Source: Pedobacter schmidteae
Lineage (GTDB): Bacteria; Bacteroidota; Bacteroidia; Sphingobacteriales; Sphingobacteriaceae
Assembly: GCF_900564155.1 (NCBI RefSeq)
Contig: NZ_LS999839.1
Coordinates: forward strand, 1,919,097 to 1,983,096
Direction of reading: 5' to 3'
DNA length: 64,000 nucleotides
Shown here: positions 45,456-56,064 of the stretch, one piece after another
Layout of the letters: each line of letters opens with the position of its first letter
Position numbering within the stretch: the first letter of the stretch is position 1
The notes under the pieces: model-generated
What the model was told of the DNA's origin: nothing
The model's input: only the letters and a program-made list of their open reading frames with translations
Databases searched by the model: none
Made by a program: the position numbers and the translations under genes

Positions 45456-46964
45456 TTAAATGATAGATAGAATTTCCTCCACATATTTCCGGTCATTCGC
45501 CAATCGGGGAACTTTATGCTGGCCACCCAGTTTTCCCTTTGATTTTAGCCAGTTGTAAAAGGTGTTGGCCGGAGCATTGTGCACTTTAGGTCGGCGCAGG
45601 GCCATATCTTTAAAACGTTTGGCATCGTAATCAGAGTTTACTTCTCTCAGTGTTTGATCTAGAATGTCCACAAATTTCTCAAAATCATTTGGCTGCTGGT
45701 CAAATTCAATAATCCACTCATGGCCGCCCGCCTCTTGTCCTTTAAAATAAATCGGACAAGCAGTATAATCTTTAAAGACAGCATTTGTTTCTATGCAGGC
45801 TTTGCAAATCGCTTGCTCGGCATTGTCGATGATCACTTCCTCACCAAAAGCGTTAATGAAATGTTTGGTCCGGCCGGTAATCTTAATCCGATATGGGTAA
45901 AGATTAGTAAATTGAACGGTGTCGCCGATCATATATCGCCATAATCCACCATTGGTAGAAATAATGATTGCATAGTTTCGGTTTAGTTCTACTTCACCAA
46001 GTGAGAGAGTTTGGGGTTGCTCATGCTCAATATGTTCCAAGGGTAAGAACTCATAATAAATGCCGTAATCCAGCATCAGCAACATCTCGTCGGAGTTTAC
46101 TTCGTCCTGTATACCAAAAAAACCTTCTGAAGCATTATATGTCTCCAAATAATACATATCATTGCATGGTATCAGCTCTTTAAACTGTTCTCTGTAAGGC
46201 TTAAAATTAACCGCTCCATGTATATAAAGTTCAAGGTTTGGCCAAACTTCCAGCAAGTGTTTTTTGCCAGTCATTTCCAATACTTTTTTTGCAAGAACAA
46301 TGGTCCAGGTAGGTACGCCGGCAATATTGGTCACATTTTCTTTGATGGTTGCCTCTGCCATCCTTTCCATTTTATCCTCATAATTGTCCATCAGTGCAAT
46401 GGAAATATTAGGTGTACGGTAATACTCAGCCCAAACGGGCAGATTTTTGATCAACACAGCTGATAAATCTCCGTAAAATGAGTCTTCATTGAGTTGATTG
46501 ATCTGATGACTTCCCCCTAAAACCAGGCCTTTGCCCGTAAGGATCTGGTTATCGGGCCGATTGTTACAGAAGATGGAAAGCATGTCTTTACCACCCTTAA
46601 AATGGCATTCCTGTAAAGACTCCTCAGATACGGGAATAAACTTACTTCTGTCGCTGGTGGTGCCTGATGATTTGGCAAACCATTTGATTTCCGAAGGCCA
46701 CAGGATGTTCTGTTCACCCTTTAGCATTCTTTCTATGTAAGGTTTTAAGGTATCGTAATTTTGTATGGGAACCCTTTGTTTAAACTGCTGTGGAGAAAGG
46801 ATAGATGAGTAATCGTATTTTAATCCCCACTCTGTATATCCGGCACTTGATATGAGTTTATGAAACCACTCTTCCTGCACATCGTGTGGATATTTCATAA
46901 ACAGCTCGATCTGGTGAACGCGCTTTTTCATATACCAGGTGAAAATTGAATTTACAATGGCCAT
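45456..46964 (-). CDS. GH3-family (auxin-responsive promoter-like) protein
   Basis: A 502-residue member of the GH3/acyl-adenylate fold. KWFAKSSGTTSDRSKFIPVS (about 97-116) carries the ATP-binding signature, ASEGFFGIQDE and MIGDTVQFTNLYPYRIKITGRTKH follow further on. Plant GH3 enzymes join amino acids to acyl acids; bacterial members are common in Bacteroidota and their substrates are not settled. It lies 21 bp after lptB on the same strand. Confidence 0.92.
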   Translation of the reverse strand: MAIVNSIFTWYMKKRVHQIELFMKYPHDVQEEWFHKLISSAGYTEWGLKYDYSSILSPQQFKQRVPIQNYDTLKPYIERMLKGEQNILWPSEIKWFAKSSGTTSDRSKFIPVSEESLQECHFKGGKDMLSIFCNNRPDNQILTGKGLVLGGSHQINQLNEDSFYGDLSAVLIKNLPVWAEYYRTPNISIALMDNYEDKMERMAEATIKENVTNIAGVPTWTIVLAKKVLEMTGKKHLLEVWPNLELYIHGAVNFKPYREQFKELIPCNDMYYLETYNASEGFFGIQDEVNSDEMLLMLDYGIYYEFLPLEHIEHEQPQTLSLGEVELNRNYAIIISTNGGLWRYMIGDTVQFTNLYPYRIKITGRTKHFINAFGEEVIIDNAEQAICKACIETNAVFKDYTACPIYFKGQEAGGHEWIIEFDQQPNDFEKFVDILDQTLREVNSDYDAKRFKDMALRRPKVHNAPANTFYNWLKSKGKLGGQHKVPRLANDRKYVEEILSII

Positions 46965-46985
46965 ATGTTATGTTTTGAATAAGGA

Positions 46986-47720
46986 TTATAGGTTTTTTTT
47001 ACGAAGTACAAAATTTGAGCCCAGGTATACCCTTCTTACCATTTCATTAGCAGCAAGAACCTCAGGGGTGCCAGATTCAAGAATTTTTCCTTCAAACAAT
47101 AAATAGGCCCTGTCAGTAATAGATAAGGTTTCCTGTACATTATGGTCAGTAATCAATATACCAATGTTTTTCTGTTTCAGCTTGGCTACAATCGTTTGGA
47201 TTTCTTCAACAGCAATCGGATCTACCCCTGCAAAAGGCTCATCCAACAATATGAAATTAGGGCTTGCAGCCAGAGCCCTCGCAATTTCCGTCCGGCGTCT
47301 TTCTCCACCAGAAAGTAAATCACCTCGGTTTTTGCGCACTTTGTGTAAACTGAATTCACTGATGAGTTCTTCCAGCTTTTCGTGACGTTCTTCTTTGGTC
47401 ATACCGGTCATTTCCAGGATAGCCATGATGTTGTCTTCAACAGATAGTTTTCTGAAAACGGAAGCTTCCTGGGCCAGATATCCAATGCCTTTTTGGGCCC
47501 GGCGATACATAGGATCTTTTGTGATATCCTGTTCATCTAAAAAAATAGTGCCCTCATTTGGCTTAATCAGGCCAACAATCATATAAAATGAAGTTGTTTT
47601 TCCTGCCCCGTTTGGCCCCAGCAGCCCCACTATCTCACCCTGACTCACATCAAATGAAACATCATTAACAACGGTGCGCTGTTTATATTTTTTAATGAGA
47701 TGCTCGGCTCTTAATATCAT
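46986..47720 (-). CDS. lptB: LPS export ABC transporter ATP-binding protein
   Basis: The start at 47720 ([12 protein letters not shown]) gives 244 residues, the LptB length; the frame extends into recJ. Walker [10 protein letters not shown], signature LSGGERRR and Walker [14 protein letters not shown] are intact. LptB powers movement of lipopolysaccharide from the inner membrane through LptFG and the Lpt bridge. The cluster recJ-lptB-GH3 is on one strand. Confidence 0.95.
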   Translation of the reverse strand: MILRAEHLIKKYKQRTVVNDVSFDVSQGEIVGLLGPNGAGKTTSFYMIVGLIKPNEGTIFLDEQDITKDPMYRRAQKGIGYLAQEASVFRKLSVEDNIMAILEMTGMTKEERHEKLEELISEFSLHKVRKNRGDLLSGGERRRTEIARALAASPNFILLDEPFAGVDPIAVEEIQTIVAKLKQKNIGILITDHNVQETLSITDRAYLLFEGKILESGTPEVLAANEMVRRVYLGSNFVLRKKNL

Positions 47721-47739
47721 TGTAATTATGGTTGTAGAA

Positions 47740-49473
47740 TTACGATTTTGGATTTTGAGGTCCAATTTCTCCTTCCAGTTTTATTCCTTTAATGTTCAAC
47801 TGTAACCGCCTTTGTGCTTTCCATACATTTTCTTCAATGGTATAACAAACAGAAAAAGGCTTATTTGGATGCAGCAAGTGTTCATAAGCTTCTGCCAATC
47901 CAAATCCTATGCATTCAAAAATAGGGGAATTTTGTTGTTTTATGGTTAATTTTAAATGTTTTGTCCCAACAACGAATGGGCGTCCCACAAAAGTTACATC
48001 ATGACTTGCAAATACCGGAGCCATATTGCCGGGACCAAATGGTGCCATTTGAGCAATAATGCGCTGGAATTTGCCGTCTATTTGTGAGAGCTGAATTTGA
48101 TTGTCTATTCTGATCTCGGGACTAAGCAGGTCGCTGGTGATGCTGGCTTTGACAATTTCTTCAAAACGAAGTGTAAAGGCATCTATGTTCTCGGGCTTTA
48201 TGGTTAAGCCGGCGGCAAACTTATGTCCGCCAAATTGAACCAGCAAATCCTCGCAGCCCAGTAACGCCTCGTAAAGGTCAAAGCCTGCCACCGAGCGTGC
48301 CGAACCTGTAAGGAGCCCATTTGATTTTGTCAGGACAACGGTAGGGCGGTAATAGGTTTCAGTTAATCGGGAAGCAACAATTCCAATCACTCCCTTATTC
48401 CAGTTTTCGTGGTAAACTACGGTTGTGCTTTTACCCATCAGGATCTCGCATTCTCCTATTAAGGCGAGTGCTTCGGCAGTGATACTCTGATCTGAGGTCT
48501 TTCGTTCCGTATTTTGCAGATTGATGAGTAAACTCTGTTCCTGGGCCAGGTCATTTTCTGTGCACAGCAACATCTTTACAGCCTGGTTGGCATGATCCAT
48601 CCGTCCCGCAGCATTGATGCGCGGTGCCAATGTAAATACGACATCAGTAAGTGTGTAATCCTTGTTTTTTCCGGAACTATCCATCAGCGCTTTTAAGCCG
48701 ACACAAGGCGCAGTGTTCAGTTTGATCAGGCCATGATAGGCCAGTATCCGGTTTTCATCCTCTACTGGTACTATATCGGCAGCAATACTCACCATTACCA
48801 GGTCTATATATTGTTCGTATTGTGTAGCAGGCAATTGATGAATTATACAGTAAGCCTGGGCCAGTTTAAATCCGATACCACAGCCGGCAAGTTCTTTAAA
48901 TGGATAGGAACAATCGGCACGTTTGGGATCAAGAATGGCTACGGCCGCCGGGAGTTCTTCACCGGGTAGATGGTGGTCGCAAATGATAAAATCAATACCC
49001 AGACTATTCGCATAGGCAATTTTGTCAACGGACTTGATGCCACAGTCCAAAGCCACAATTAAGCTAAAACCCGAATTTTTTGCATAATCAATGCCTGCCG
49101 TAGATATGCCATAGCCTTCCTTATGCCTATCCGGGATATAATAGGCAATATGTGGTGTGAATTGCCTGAAAAAACTAAATGCTAATGCTACGGACGTGGT
49201 CCCATCTACATCATAATCGCCATATACCAATATTTTTTCGCCACTTTTTATTGCGCTGTCAATACGCTCAATCGCTTTGTCCATGTCCTTCATCAGGAAG
49301 GGATCGTGTAGCCTGCTCATTTGCGGCCTGAAATATTCGCGGGCATCGTCAAAGGAAGTAACACCTCTTTGAACCAGAATTTGAGCTAAGCTTCTATCTA
49401 TATTTAATTTCTGTGCAAGCAGGTCTGTTGTTCCCGGACTGGCCTGAGCCTCCTGCACCCATCTTTTCTTCAT
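47740..49473 (-). CDS. recJ: Single-stranded-DNA-specific exonuclease RecJ
   Basis: Start at 49473 (MKKRWVQEA) gives 577 residues; 49494 is an in-frame alternative. DHH motifs are present: [29 protein letters not shown] and the DHHA1 part with [11 protein letters not shown]. RecJ degrades single-stranded DNA 5'-3' in recombination and repair. The stop is 19 bp before the lptB start. Confidence 0.95.
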   Translation of the reverse strand: MKKRWVQEAQASPGTTDLLAQKLNIDRSLAQILVQRGVTSFDDAREYFRPQMSRLHDPFLMKDMDKAIERIDSAIKSGEKILVYGDYDVDGTTSVALAFSFFRQFTPHIAYYIPDRHKEGYGISTAGIDYAKNSGFSLIVALDCGIKSVDKIAYANSLGIDFIICDHHLPGEELPAAVAILDPKRADCSYPFKELAGCGIGFKLAQAYCIIHQLPATQYEQYIDLVMVSIAADIVPVEDENRILAYHGLIKLNTAPCVGLKALMDSSGKNKDYTLTDVVFTLAPRINAAGRMDHANQAVKMLLCTENDLAQEQSLLINLQNTERKTSDQSITAEALALIGECEILMGKSTTVVYHENWNKGVIGIVASRLTETYYRPTVVLTKSNGLLTGSARSVAGFDLYEALLGCEDLLVQFGGHKFAAGLTIKPENIDAFTLRFEEIVKASITSDLLSPEIRIDNQIQLSQIDGKFQRIIAQMAPFGPGNMAPVFASHDVTFVGRPFVVGTKHLKLTIKQQNSPIFECIGFGLAEAYEHLLHPNKPFSVCYTIEENVWKAQRRLQLNIKGIKLEGEIGPQNPKS

Positions 49474-49617
49474 TATTATCTCTTTGTATATCAATTGTTA
49501 TGAATTTTGCATGACCTTATTGACATCAATTATCCTCCATAAGTTCGTACAGGTTCCATATCTTTGCAACGATTCGTAAATATATCATTTAATTTCTTCT
49601 AACTAATAACTACGCCA

Positions 49618-50382
49618 TTGCAAGTTTTCACATTATACGAGGGGTCTTATTCTGTTGACATCAGCAAAAAGTTTATTCCTTTTAATCCGGAAACGGATGA
49701 CCCAAAAAGCCGACCAGCATCGCTGTTTGTTCACATACAACCTTTCCTGGTTAAACTGGAGAATTCACTTGTGCTTTTGGACACAGGGCTTGGCTACAGT
49801 GATAAAAATGGAGCGTTAATTTTACATGAAAATATTAGAAAAGCAGGATTTGAACCTGATGAAGTGGACATGGTATTGATGTCTCATCTACATTTTGACC
49901 ATTCGGGGGGGATGATTCATCAGTCTGCGGGCCGGATGGAACTGAGTTTTCCGCATGCCAATTATGTCATTCAACGTGGAGAGTGGGAGAGTGCTTTTAC
50001 CAATAAATCCTCTTCTTATAAAACGGAGATATTTGAATTTTTGCAGCGTAATGCTCAGCTTACTTTTATTGAGGGCTCAGGTGAGCTAACCACAGAGATT
50101 AGTTACGAGCTAACGGGTGCGCATACGCCTTTTCACCAGGTTTTTTTGCTGGATGATGGAAAGGACAAGGTGTTTTTTGGGGGAGACGTTTTGCCAGAGC
50201 CGGAAGAATTGCTGAGGAAGTTTATTGCCAAATATGATTTTGATGGGAGAAAGGGAATGGAGCTACGGGAGGAGTTTGGAAAAAGAGCCGCTGCTGAGCA
50301 ATGGAACTGCCTTTTTTATCACGGAAAATCGCGCGCTACAGGATACGTTGGCCTTACCGACGGGCAATTTAAGATCTATTAA
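49618..50382 (+). CDS. MBL-fold metallo-hydrolase
   Basis: A 254-residue metallo-beta-lactamase-fold protein. The metal motif MSHLHFDHSGG (His90, His92, Asp94, His95) is intact, followed by LTGAHTPFHQVFLL and FGGDVLPEP. No ATG lies near the N-terminus; TTG at 49618 (MQVFTLYEG) gives the right length. It probably hydrolyses a small ester or thioester, but the substrate is unknown. It is divergent from recJ. Confidence 0.88.
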   Translation: MQVFTLYEGSYSVDISKKFIPFNPETDDPKSRPASLFVHIQPFLVKLENSLVLLDTGLGYSDKNGALILHENIRKAGFEPDEVDMVLMSHLHFDHSGGMIHQSAGRMELSFPHANYVIQRGEWESAFTNKSSSYKTEIFEFLQRNAQLTFIEGSGELTTEISYELTGAHTPFHQVFLLDDGKDKVFFGGDVLPEPEELLRKFIAKYDFDGRKGMELREEFGKRAAAEQWNCLFYHGKSRATGYVGLTDGQFKIY

Positions 50383-50397
50383 AATCCAGATATATAG

Positions 50398-50790
50398 TTA
50401 AAGTTGTTTAAGGAGTTCTATTAATCTTTCGATAGACAAGGGCTTAGAAATAAAGCCTTTAACTTTTGCATAAGTTTTTGCTTTTTCAATGTCGTTCTCG
50501 TACACAGAGGATGAAAGCATATACATGTCTACTCTTTTGGTAACGTGTAACTCTTCATAGGCATCCAGAAACTCCCAGCCATTTAATACTGGCATGTTGA
50601 TGTCAATTAACACCAGATGCGGGAAGCTTTCCTGATTTAGTGTGGCTTTTAAATGATCGATAGCCAGAAGGCCATTCGCCTTGGATACCATATTTACGTC
50701 ATAACCAGTTTTCTCAACTATCTTTTTGATGATAAAGATGTTAATGTCATCGTCATCAATAACGAGAAGGTTAATTTTATTATCCATCAT
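50398..50790 (-). CDS. Stand-alone response regulator receiver protein
   Basis: A 130-residue single REC domain. Acidic pocket IDDDD (11-15), phospho-acceptor Asp63 (LIDINMP), and Lys116 (ISKPL) are all present. With no output domain, it probably works by protein contact in a phosphorelay, like CheY/Spo0F types. Its partner kinase is not nearby; the hybrid kinase at 62915 is 12 kb away. Confidence 0.93.
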   Translation of the reverse strand: MMDNKINLLVIDDDDINIFIIKKIVEKTGYDVNMVSKANGLLAIDHLKATLNQESFPHLVLIDINMPVLNGWEFLDAYEELHVTKRVDMYMLSSSVYENDIEKAKTYAKVKGFISKPLSIERLIELLKQL

Positions 50791-50889
50791 AAAGTTGTTT
50801 GGCCCCTAACCAAATATTGGTATTGATATAAAGTTATGAAATATGTCGGTAAATTGGTTTAACTAATAAACTTTTATTTTGAGAATAAA

Positions 50890-50917
50890 AAAAAGCCATT
50901 ATCAATAATGGCTTTTT
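50890..50917 (-). terminator. Terminator of the YceI gene
   Basis: A 12-bp stem (50890-50901 with 50906-50917) has a TCAA loop and a long A run on the plus strand, that is a T run for minus-strand transcripts. It lies 15 bp after the YceI stop. Confidence 0.9.
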
Positions 50918-50931
50918 GGTTCAAACAGAGG

Positions 50932-51525
50932 TTATTTTCTGGCTACAAGTTTTATGGCCAGTTCAAACTCGTCGTAAATCATTTTATCTCCTACATCAGG
51001 AAAAATGCCTTTAGATCTGTATTTTATACCGTATTTGGTACGGTCAACGATCACTTTGTCGGCTGTTGCTGTGATTGATCCATCAGCATTCCATACTACA
51101 GTTGCAGGGAAAGTGATAGAATTGGTAACACCTTTTATAGTCAGGTCGCCGGTTACATTTGCAACATCAGCACTGGCTGAAACTACTTTTTTAATCACAA
51201 ATGTCGAGGTTGCAAACTTATCTGTACCAAAAAAATCGTCAGCTTTTAAATGACCTTCCAGTCTTTCGCTTTTATCGGCATCTTTAATTGTGGTCATATT
51301 GATCACAAAATTCCCACCTGTAAGTTTTTTGCCATCAAACAATAGATTACCTGATTGAAGGCCAATAGTGCCATTATGGCTACCGGTCAATTTTTTGCCT
51401 ACCCAGGTAAGGGTAGATTGAGTTGCATCTACTTTGTAGGTTACAGGTTTTAAAACCGGTGCTATGAAAGCCGATGAAATGATGGCCAGCAGGATAAAAG
51501 CCAGGGATGTAAGTTTTAATTTCAT
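50932..51525 (-). CDS. YceI-family lipid-binding protein
   Basis: A 197-residue exported protein (signal about 1-22). The YceI lipocalin-like pattern YKVDATQSTLTWVGKKLTGS ... LLFDGKKLTGGNFVINM ... DFFGTDKFATSTFVIKKV ... VTGDLTIKGVTNSITFPATV is complete. Family members bind isoprenoids in the periplasm. Single-gene unit. Confidence 0.94.
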   Translation of the reverse strand: MKLKLTSLAFILLAIISSAFIAPVLKPVTYKVDATQSTLTWVGKKLTGSHNGTIGLQSGNLLFDGKKLTGGNFVINMTTIKDADKSERLEGHLKADDFFGTDKFATSTFVIKKVVSASADVANVTGDLTIKGVTNSITFPATVVWNADGSITATADKVIVDRTKYGIKYRSKGIFPDVGDKMIYDEFELAIKLVARK

Positions 51526-51553
51526 TTTTTTATGATTTAGTGGTTAAACCAGA

Positions 51554-51615
51554 AACCAGTTCTGGCCTTTTGATACATCTATAGAAAACAAATGTATCAA
51601 AAGGTTTAACTGGTT
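51554..51615 (-). repeat. Long two-part hairpin between yceI-like gene and gcvP
   Basis: CCTTTTGATACAT (51566-51578) pairs with ATGTATCAAAAGG (51592-51604), and outside it AACCAGT (51554-51560) pairs with ACTGGTT (51609-51615). No T run follows on the minus strand. It sits 23 bp after the gcvP stop, so an mRNA 3'-end hairpin is the simplest view. Confidence 0.6.
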
Positions 51616-51637
51616 GGACGCTTATCTGTTTTTTTAT

Positions 51638-54514
51638 TTAAGCGAAATGCTCTTCGTAGCTTTCTATTGGCGGACAAGCACAAACCAATGATCTGTCGCC
51701 AAACGAATCGTTAACCCTACCTACGGAAGGCCAGAATTTATAGGCCGCTACATATGGCAATGGGAATGCTGCTGTTTGTCTGCTGTAGGCATGGTTCCAG
51801 TCATCACCAGTGACTACCGAAGCAGTATGAGGTGCATTTTTTAATGGATTATCCGTTTTGTCAAGGGATCCACTCTCCACAGCCGCTACCTCTTTCCTGA
51901 TGGCAATTAAGGCATCACAGAAACGATCAAGTTCGTGTTTTGGCTCGCTTTCAGTAGGCTCTATCATTAAGGTACCTGCAACAGGGAAAGAAACCGTTGG
52001 CGCGTGGAAACCGTAATCCATTAAACGTTTTGCAATGTCAACAACCTCAATTCCGTAGTTTTTGAAGCCTCTGCAATCCAGGATCATTTCATGTGCACAA
52101 CGCCCGTTTGCACCCGAATATAAAACCGGGTAGTGGGTTTCTAAACGTGCCTTCATATAATTGGCGTTTAGTATTGCGTATCTTGTGGCATTGGTTAAAC
52201 CTTCTGTTCCCATCATGGCAATGTAAGCATGAGAAATGATTAAGATTGAAGCTGAGCCCCAAGGAGCAGATGATACGGCATGGATAGATTTCTCGTTATT
52301 GATATTTACCACAGCATGACCTGGCAAGTAAGGCACCAGGTGTTTGGCCACACCAATTGGTCCCATACCAGGGCCACCACCACCGTGAGGAATACAAAAA
52401 GTTTTATGTAAGTTCAGGTGGCAAACATCAGCACCGATATTACCCGGGCTGGTTAGGCCAACCTGTGCATTCATGTTTGCGCCATCCATATACACCTGAC
52501 CACCATTTTGGTGAATGATGTTACAGATGTCAACAATGCTTTCTTCAAAAACACCGTGGGTTGAAGGGTAAGTAACCATTAAGCAGGAAAGATTAGCCGC
52601 ATGCTCTTCAGCTTTTGCTTTTAAATCTTCCACATCAATGTTTCCGTTTTCCAGTGATTTTACGATTACAATCTTCATCCCAGCCATGGCAGCAGAGGCT
52701 GGGTTGGTTCCATGTGCAGATGAAGGTATCAAAGCGATGTTACGATGTGCATCGCCGCGATCATTATGGTATGCCCTGATCACCATTAAGCCAGCGTACT
52801 CACCTTGAGCACCCGCATTAGGTTGTAAGCTCATCGCTGCAAAACCAGTGATTTCACTTAACCATCTGTCCAGCTCATTAAAAACAGTATAATAACCTAA
52901 AACCTGATCAGCAGGTGCAAATGGGTGAATTTTACCGAATTCAGGCCAGGTTACCGGAATCATTTCTGTGGTTGCATTCAGTTTCATAGTACATGAACCC
53001 AATGCAATCATCGAATGACAAAGTGAAAGGTCTTTTGTTTCCAGTGATTTGATGTAACGCAACATCTCGTGTTCAGAGTGGTGAGCGTTAAATATAGGAT
53101 GACTTAAATAGGCTGAAGTTCGTTGTAAAACTGCTGGAATTACAGTCTGCACATTTTGATCTTCAATTTCCACAGCATCAGCAGCAATTGCTTTTACTTT
53201 TGCAAATATTTTTGTCAGCAGTTTAATATCTTCCAGTGACGTTGTTTCATCCAGTGCGATGGTAACGATACTGCCATTGTAATGCAGGTTCAGTTCATTA
53301 TCCAGACATTCCCTGTGAATCGAATCTGCCAGGTCACCCAGATCTAACTGTATGGTGTCAAAGTAAACTTTGTTTAATTGTTTGTAGCCTATTTTTTCTA
53401 ATGACTTTGCTAATGTAACAGCCAGCCCATGTGTACGCTCGGCAATCAATTTTAAGCCTTTTGGTCCGTGGTAAACGGCATAGAAACCAGCCATTATAGC
53501 CAATAGAGCCTGTGCTGTACAGATGTTGGAAGTGGCTTTATCCCTGCGAATGTGTTGCTCTCTGGTTTGTAAAGCCATACGCAAAGCGTAATTGTTATTG
53601 CTATCAATGGTTACGCCAATGATCCGACCAGGAATAGCACGTTTATATTCGTCTTTTGTAGCAAAATATGCAGCGTGCGGACCTCCGAAGCCCATCGGTA
53701 CACCAAAACGTTGAGAAGTACCTACCACAACATCAGCACCCCATTCTCCCGGAGGAGTTAATAAGGTAAGACTAAGCAGGTCGGCCACAACGGTAACCTT
53801 TACATTTTTATCGTGTGCCTTCTGAGCAAAAGCGGTATAGTCAAACACTTCACCATTGCCCGCAGGATATTGAATGATGGCGCCAAAGAACTCCTGATTA
53901 AGCTCAAAAGACTCGTGATCGCCGATAACCAGTTCAATGCCATATGGATTGGCGCGGGTTTTTAAAATATCAATGGTTTGCGGAAATAGTAATTCAGAGA
54001 CAAAGAATTTAGTGGCTTGCTGGTTTTTGCGCAAGCTATATTGCATAAACATGGCCTCAGCTGCAGCGGTGCCCTCGTCAAGAAGGGATGCATTGGCTAT
54101 TTCCATACCGGTAAGGTCAATTACCATGGTCTGGAAATTTAAAAGGGCCTGTAGGCGGCCTTGAGCAATTTCGGCCTGGTATGGCGTATACTGTGTATAC
54201 CATCCCGGATTTTCCATTACGTTGCGCAATATTACGCCTGGAGTAATGGTGTCATAATAACCCTGGCCAATATATGATTTGAAAACTTTATTTAAGGAAG
54301 CCGTTTGTTTTAATGCCGCAAGGTAATCCACTTCAGATTTAGCCTGAGGTAAATTTAAGGGCTGTTTTAACCGGATAGATTGCGGAACAGTTTGTTCGAT
54401 TAATTCGTCAACCGAATCTACTCCGATGGTTTGCAGCATTGCATTGGTATCCTGTGTGTTGGGTGCAATGTGGCGGTCTTTAAAGTTCTCTTTGTAATGA
54501 ATATCTAAGCTCAT
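51638..54514 (-). CDS. gcvP: Glycine dehydrogenase (aminomethyl-transferring), P-protein
   Basis: The start at 54514 ([11 protein letters not shown]) gives 958 residues, the single-chain P-protein length; the frame extends to 54541. It has an N-terminal half with [21 protein letters not shown] and a C-terminal half with the PLP site [20 protein letters not shown]. The enzyme removes CO2 from glycine and loads the aminomethyl group on the H-protein. The other gcv genes are not in the window, and no glycine riboswitch is evident upstream. Confidence 0.97.
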   Translation of the reverse strand: MSLDIHYKENFKDRHIAPNTQDTNAMLQTIGVDSVDELIEQTVPQSIRLKQPLNLPQAKSEVDYLAALKQTASLNKVFKSYIGQGYYDTITPGVILRNVMENPGWYTQYTPYQAEIAQGRLQALLNFQTMVIDLTGMEIANASLLDEGTAAAEAMFMQYSLRKNQQATKFFVSELLFPQTIDILKTRANPYGIELVIGDHESFELNQEFFGAIIQYPAGNGEVFDYTAFAQKAHDKNVKVTVVADLLSLTLLTPPGEWGADVVVGTSQRFGVPMGFGGPHAAYFATKDEYKRAIPGRIIGVTIDSNNNYALRMALQTREQHIRRDKATSNICTAQALLAIMAGFYAVYHGPKGLKLIAERTHGLAVTLAKSLEKIGYKQLNKVYFDTIQLDLGDLADSIHRECLDNELNLHYNGSIVTIALDETTSLEDIKLLTKIFAKVKAIAADAVEIEDQNVQTVIPAVLQRTSAYLSHPIFNAHHSEHEMLRYIKSLETKDLSLCHSMIALGSCTMKLNATTEMIPVTWPEFGKIHPFAPADQVLGYYTVFNELDRWLSEITGFAAMSLQPNAGAQGEYAGLMVIRAYHNDRGDAHRNIALIPSSAHGTNPASAAMAGMKIVIVKSLENGNIDVEDLKAKAEEHAANLSCLMVTYPSTHGVFEESIVDICNIIHQNGGQVYMDGANMNAQVGLTSPGNIGADVCHLNLHKTFCIPHGGGGPGMGPIGVAKHLVPYLPGHAVVNINNEKSIHAVSSAPWGSASILIISHAYIAMMGTEGLTNATRYAILNANYMKARLETHYPVLYSGANGRCAHEMILDCRGFKNYGIEVVDIAKRLMDYGFHAPTVSFPVAGTLMIEPTESEPKHELDRFCDALIAIRKEVAAVESGSLDKTDNPLKNAPHTASVVTGDDWNHAYSRQTAAFPLPYVAAYKFWPSVGRVNDSFGDRSLVCACPPIESYEEHFA

Positions 54515-54604
54515 GAAGTCTATGAATAAAAAGTTGCGCAAAGGTAATAAAAAATACCCTTAGCTTCAGTTAAAAAGACTTCATAAACTTGTAAGAAATG
54601 TGAA

Positions 54605-55168
54605 TTATTCGCCGGCAACAGCCCAACCGGTGCCTTTTTCGTATTTCAGTTTATAGGTTTTGGTGATGAAACTGCTGCCGGTATTTTTGTCCCGATAAAA
54701 AATACTAAATGCATTCTCTACTTTTTTGAGCATTACAGTTACTTTGGCGCTTTTGTTTCCCGACTTGTCAAGTGTGGCCGGTTGATCTTCATCCAGCGTG
54801 TATTCCATCACTTTTACAGTGGCTTTATTTTGTTCCTGTTTCAGTATAAAGGGCTTGGATTTATCCGTTAGTGTGATCAGGTAAGTATAAATACTATTTT
54901 TAGAGAGGAATTTCTTTTTCTGCTCCAGTAATGCTACTTTGATGTAGCCCTTGTCGTCCAGCTCTTTAAATTTAGCCAGCTCGACTTTGTCGTTCTCGTT
55001 TTTAATTTTAATTTCTCCGAGCATTATCTTTTCCGTTTCGTATACCGGGTTTGATTTTAAATAGCCGGTAATCAGGTCTGAAGCCGCCGATTGATCCAGA
55101 TTGGCATTGTTGCCACAACCGGCAATAAAAATCAGCAAAAAAAGAAATAAGGAAGTATGTGTTTTCAT
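54605..55168 (-). CDS. Hypothetical lipoprotein
   Basis: A 187-residue lipoprotein (lipobox IAGC, Cys about 18). The mature part mixes lysine-rich strands (KVMEYTLDEDQPA, YKLKYEKGTGWAVAG). I do not recognise a family. It lies between gcvP and pdxJ on the same strand without close spacing. Confidence 0.75.
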   Translation of the reverse strand: MKTHTSLFLFLLIFIAGCGNNANLDQSAASDLITGYLKSNPVYETEKIMLGEIKIKNENDKVELAKFKELDDKGYIKVALLEQKKKFLSKNSIYTYLITLTDKSKPFILKQEQNKATVKVMEYTLDEDQPATLDKSGNKSAKVTVMLKKVENAFSIFYRDKNTGSSFITKTYKLKYEKGTGWAVAGE

Positions 55169-55211
55169 TAGTATAGGTGTTATGTGCTTATGCAGGTTTC
55201 ATTACCGGATT

Positions 55212-55931
55212 TTAGGATTTCAATTGCTGCAGGTACATTTGTATGGTATTTTCCATACCAAAATATAAGGCATCACAAACCAACGCATGGCCAATACTTA
55301 CCTCGAGCAGGCCCGGAATGCTCTGTGCAAAATACTTCAGGTTATGTAAATCAAGATCGTGGCCAGCGTTAATGCCCAGTCCCAATTCATTGGCTTTATG
55401 AGCCGCCGCAATATAAGGTAAAATGGCTTTTTCCCTATTTTCGTAATAATTGTGGGCATAAGCTTCGGTATACAGTTCAATTCTGTCTGTGCCTGTCAGG
55501 GCGGCTCCCTCAATCATTTCAACCACCGGATCTACAAAAATGGAAACTCTTATACCTGCAGCCTTAAACAGGCCAACCATTTCTTTTAAATAGTCGGTAT
55601 GTTTTAAGGTGTCCCAACCATGGTTGGAAGTGATTTGTCCATCTGAGTCGGGCACTAATGTAACCTGAGCAGGCTTATTTGCCAGAACAAGGTCTACAAA
55701 TTTCTGTTCCCTGCAATTGCCTTCAATATTAAATTCTGTAGCAATTACGGCTTTTAAATCGTATACATCCCGGTATCGGATATGTCTTTCATCAGGACGG
55801 GGGTGTACTGTTATGCCTTCAGCACCAAAACGTTCACAGTCTAAAGCCACTTTTATAAGGTCCGGATTATTCCCGCCACGGCTATTGCGAAGCGTAGCAA
55901 TTTTATTGATATTTACAGATAGGTGTGCCAT
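55212..55931 (-). CDS. pdxJ: Pyridoxine 5'-phosphate synthase
   Basis: The start at 55931 ([20 protein letters not shown]) gives 239 residues, the PdxJ length. [12 protein letters not shown] (phosphate and active site), [18 protein letters not shown] and [14 protein letters not shown] are diagnostic. It joins 3-amino-2-oxopropyl phosphate and deoxyxylulose phosphate in vitamin B6 synthesis. The lone gene is read leftwards; the next gene is divergent. Confidence 0.97.
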   Translation of the reverse strand: MAHLSVNINKIATLRNSRGGNNPDLIKVALDCERFGAEGITVHPRPDERHIRYRDVYDLKAVIATEFNIEGNCREQKFVDLVLANKPAQVTLVPDSDGQITSNHGWDTLKHTDYLKEMVGLFKAAGIRVSIFVDPVVEMIEGAALTGTDRIELYTEAYAHNYYENREKAILPYIAAAHKANELGLGINAGHDLDLHNLKYFAQSIPGLLEVSIGHALVCDALYFGMENTIQMYLQQLKS

Positions 55932-56064
55932 GCACAAATATAAAACTATTCCCATATAAACATGTATGAAGCATAAAGCATTGGTTATTGCCTAAACCTA
56001 AAATAATTTTACGTTTATCGGCTAAATGATCTATTTTTGGCTAAAAAGTAAATCATATTTATCA

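Noticed and set aside
54515-54604. Glycine riboswitch before gcvP
   Set aside because: The gap to the next gene is under 100 bp and shows no paired aptamer structure.
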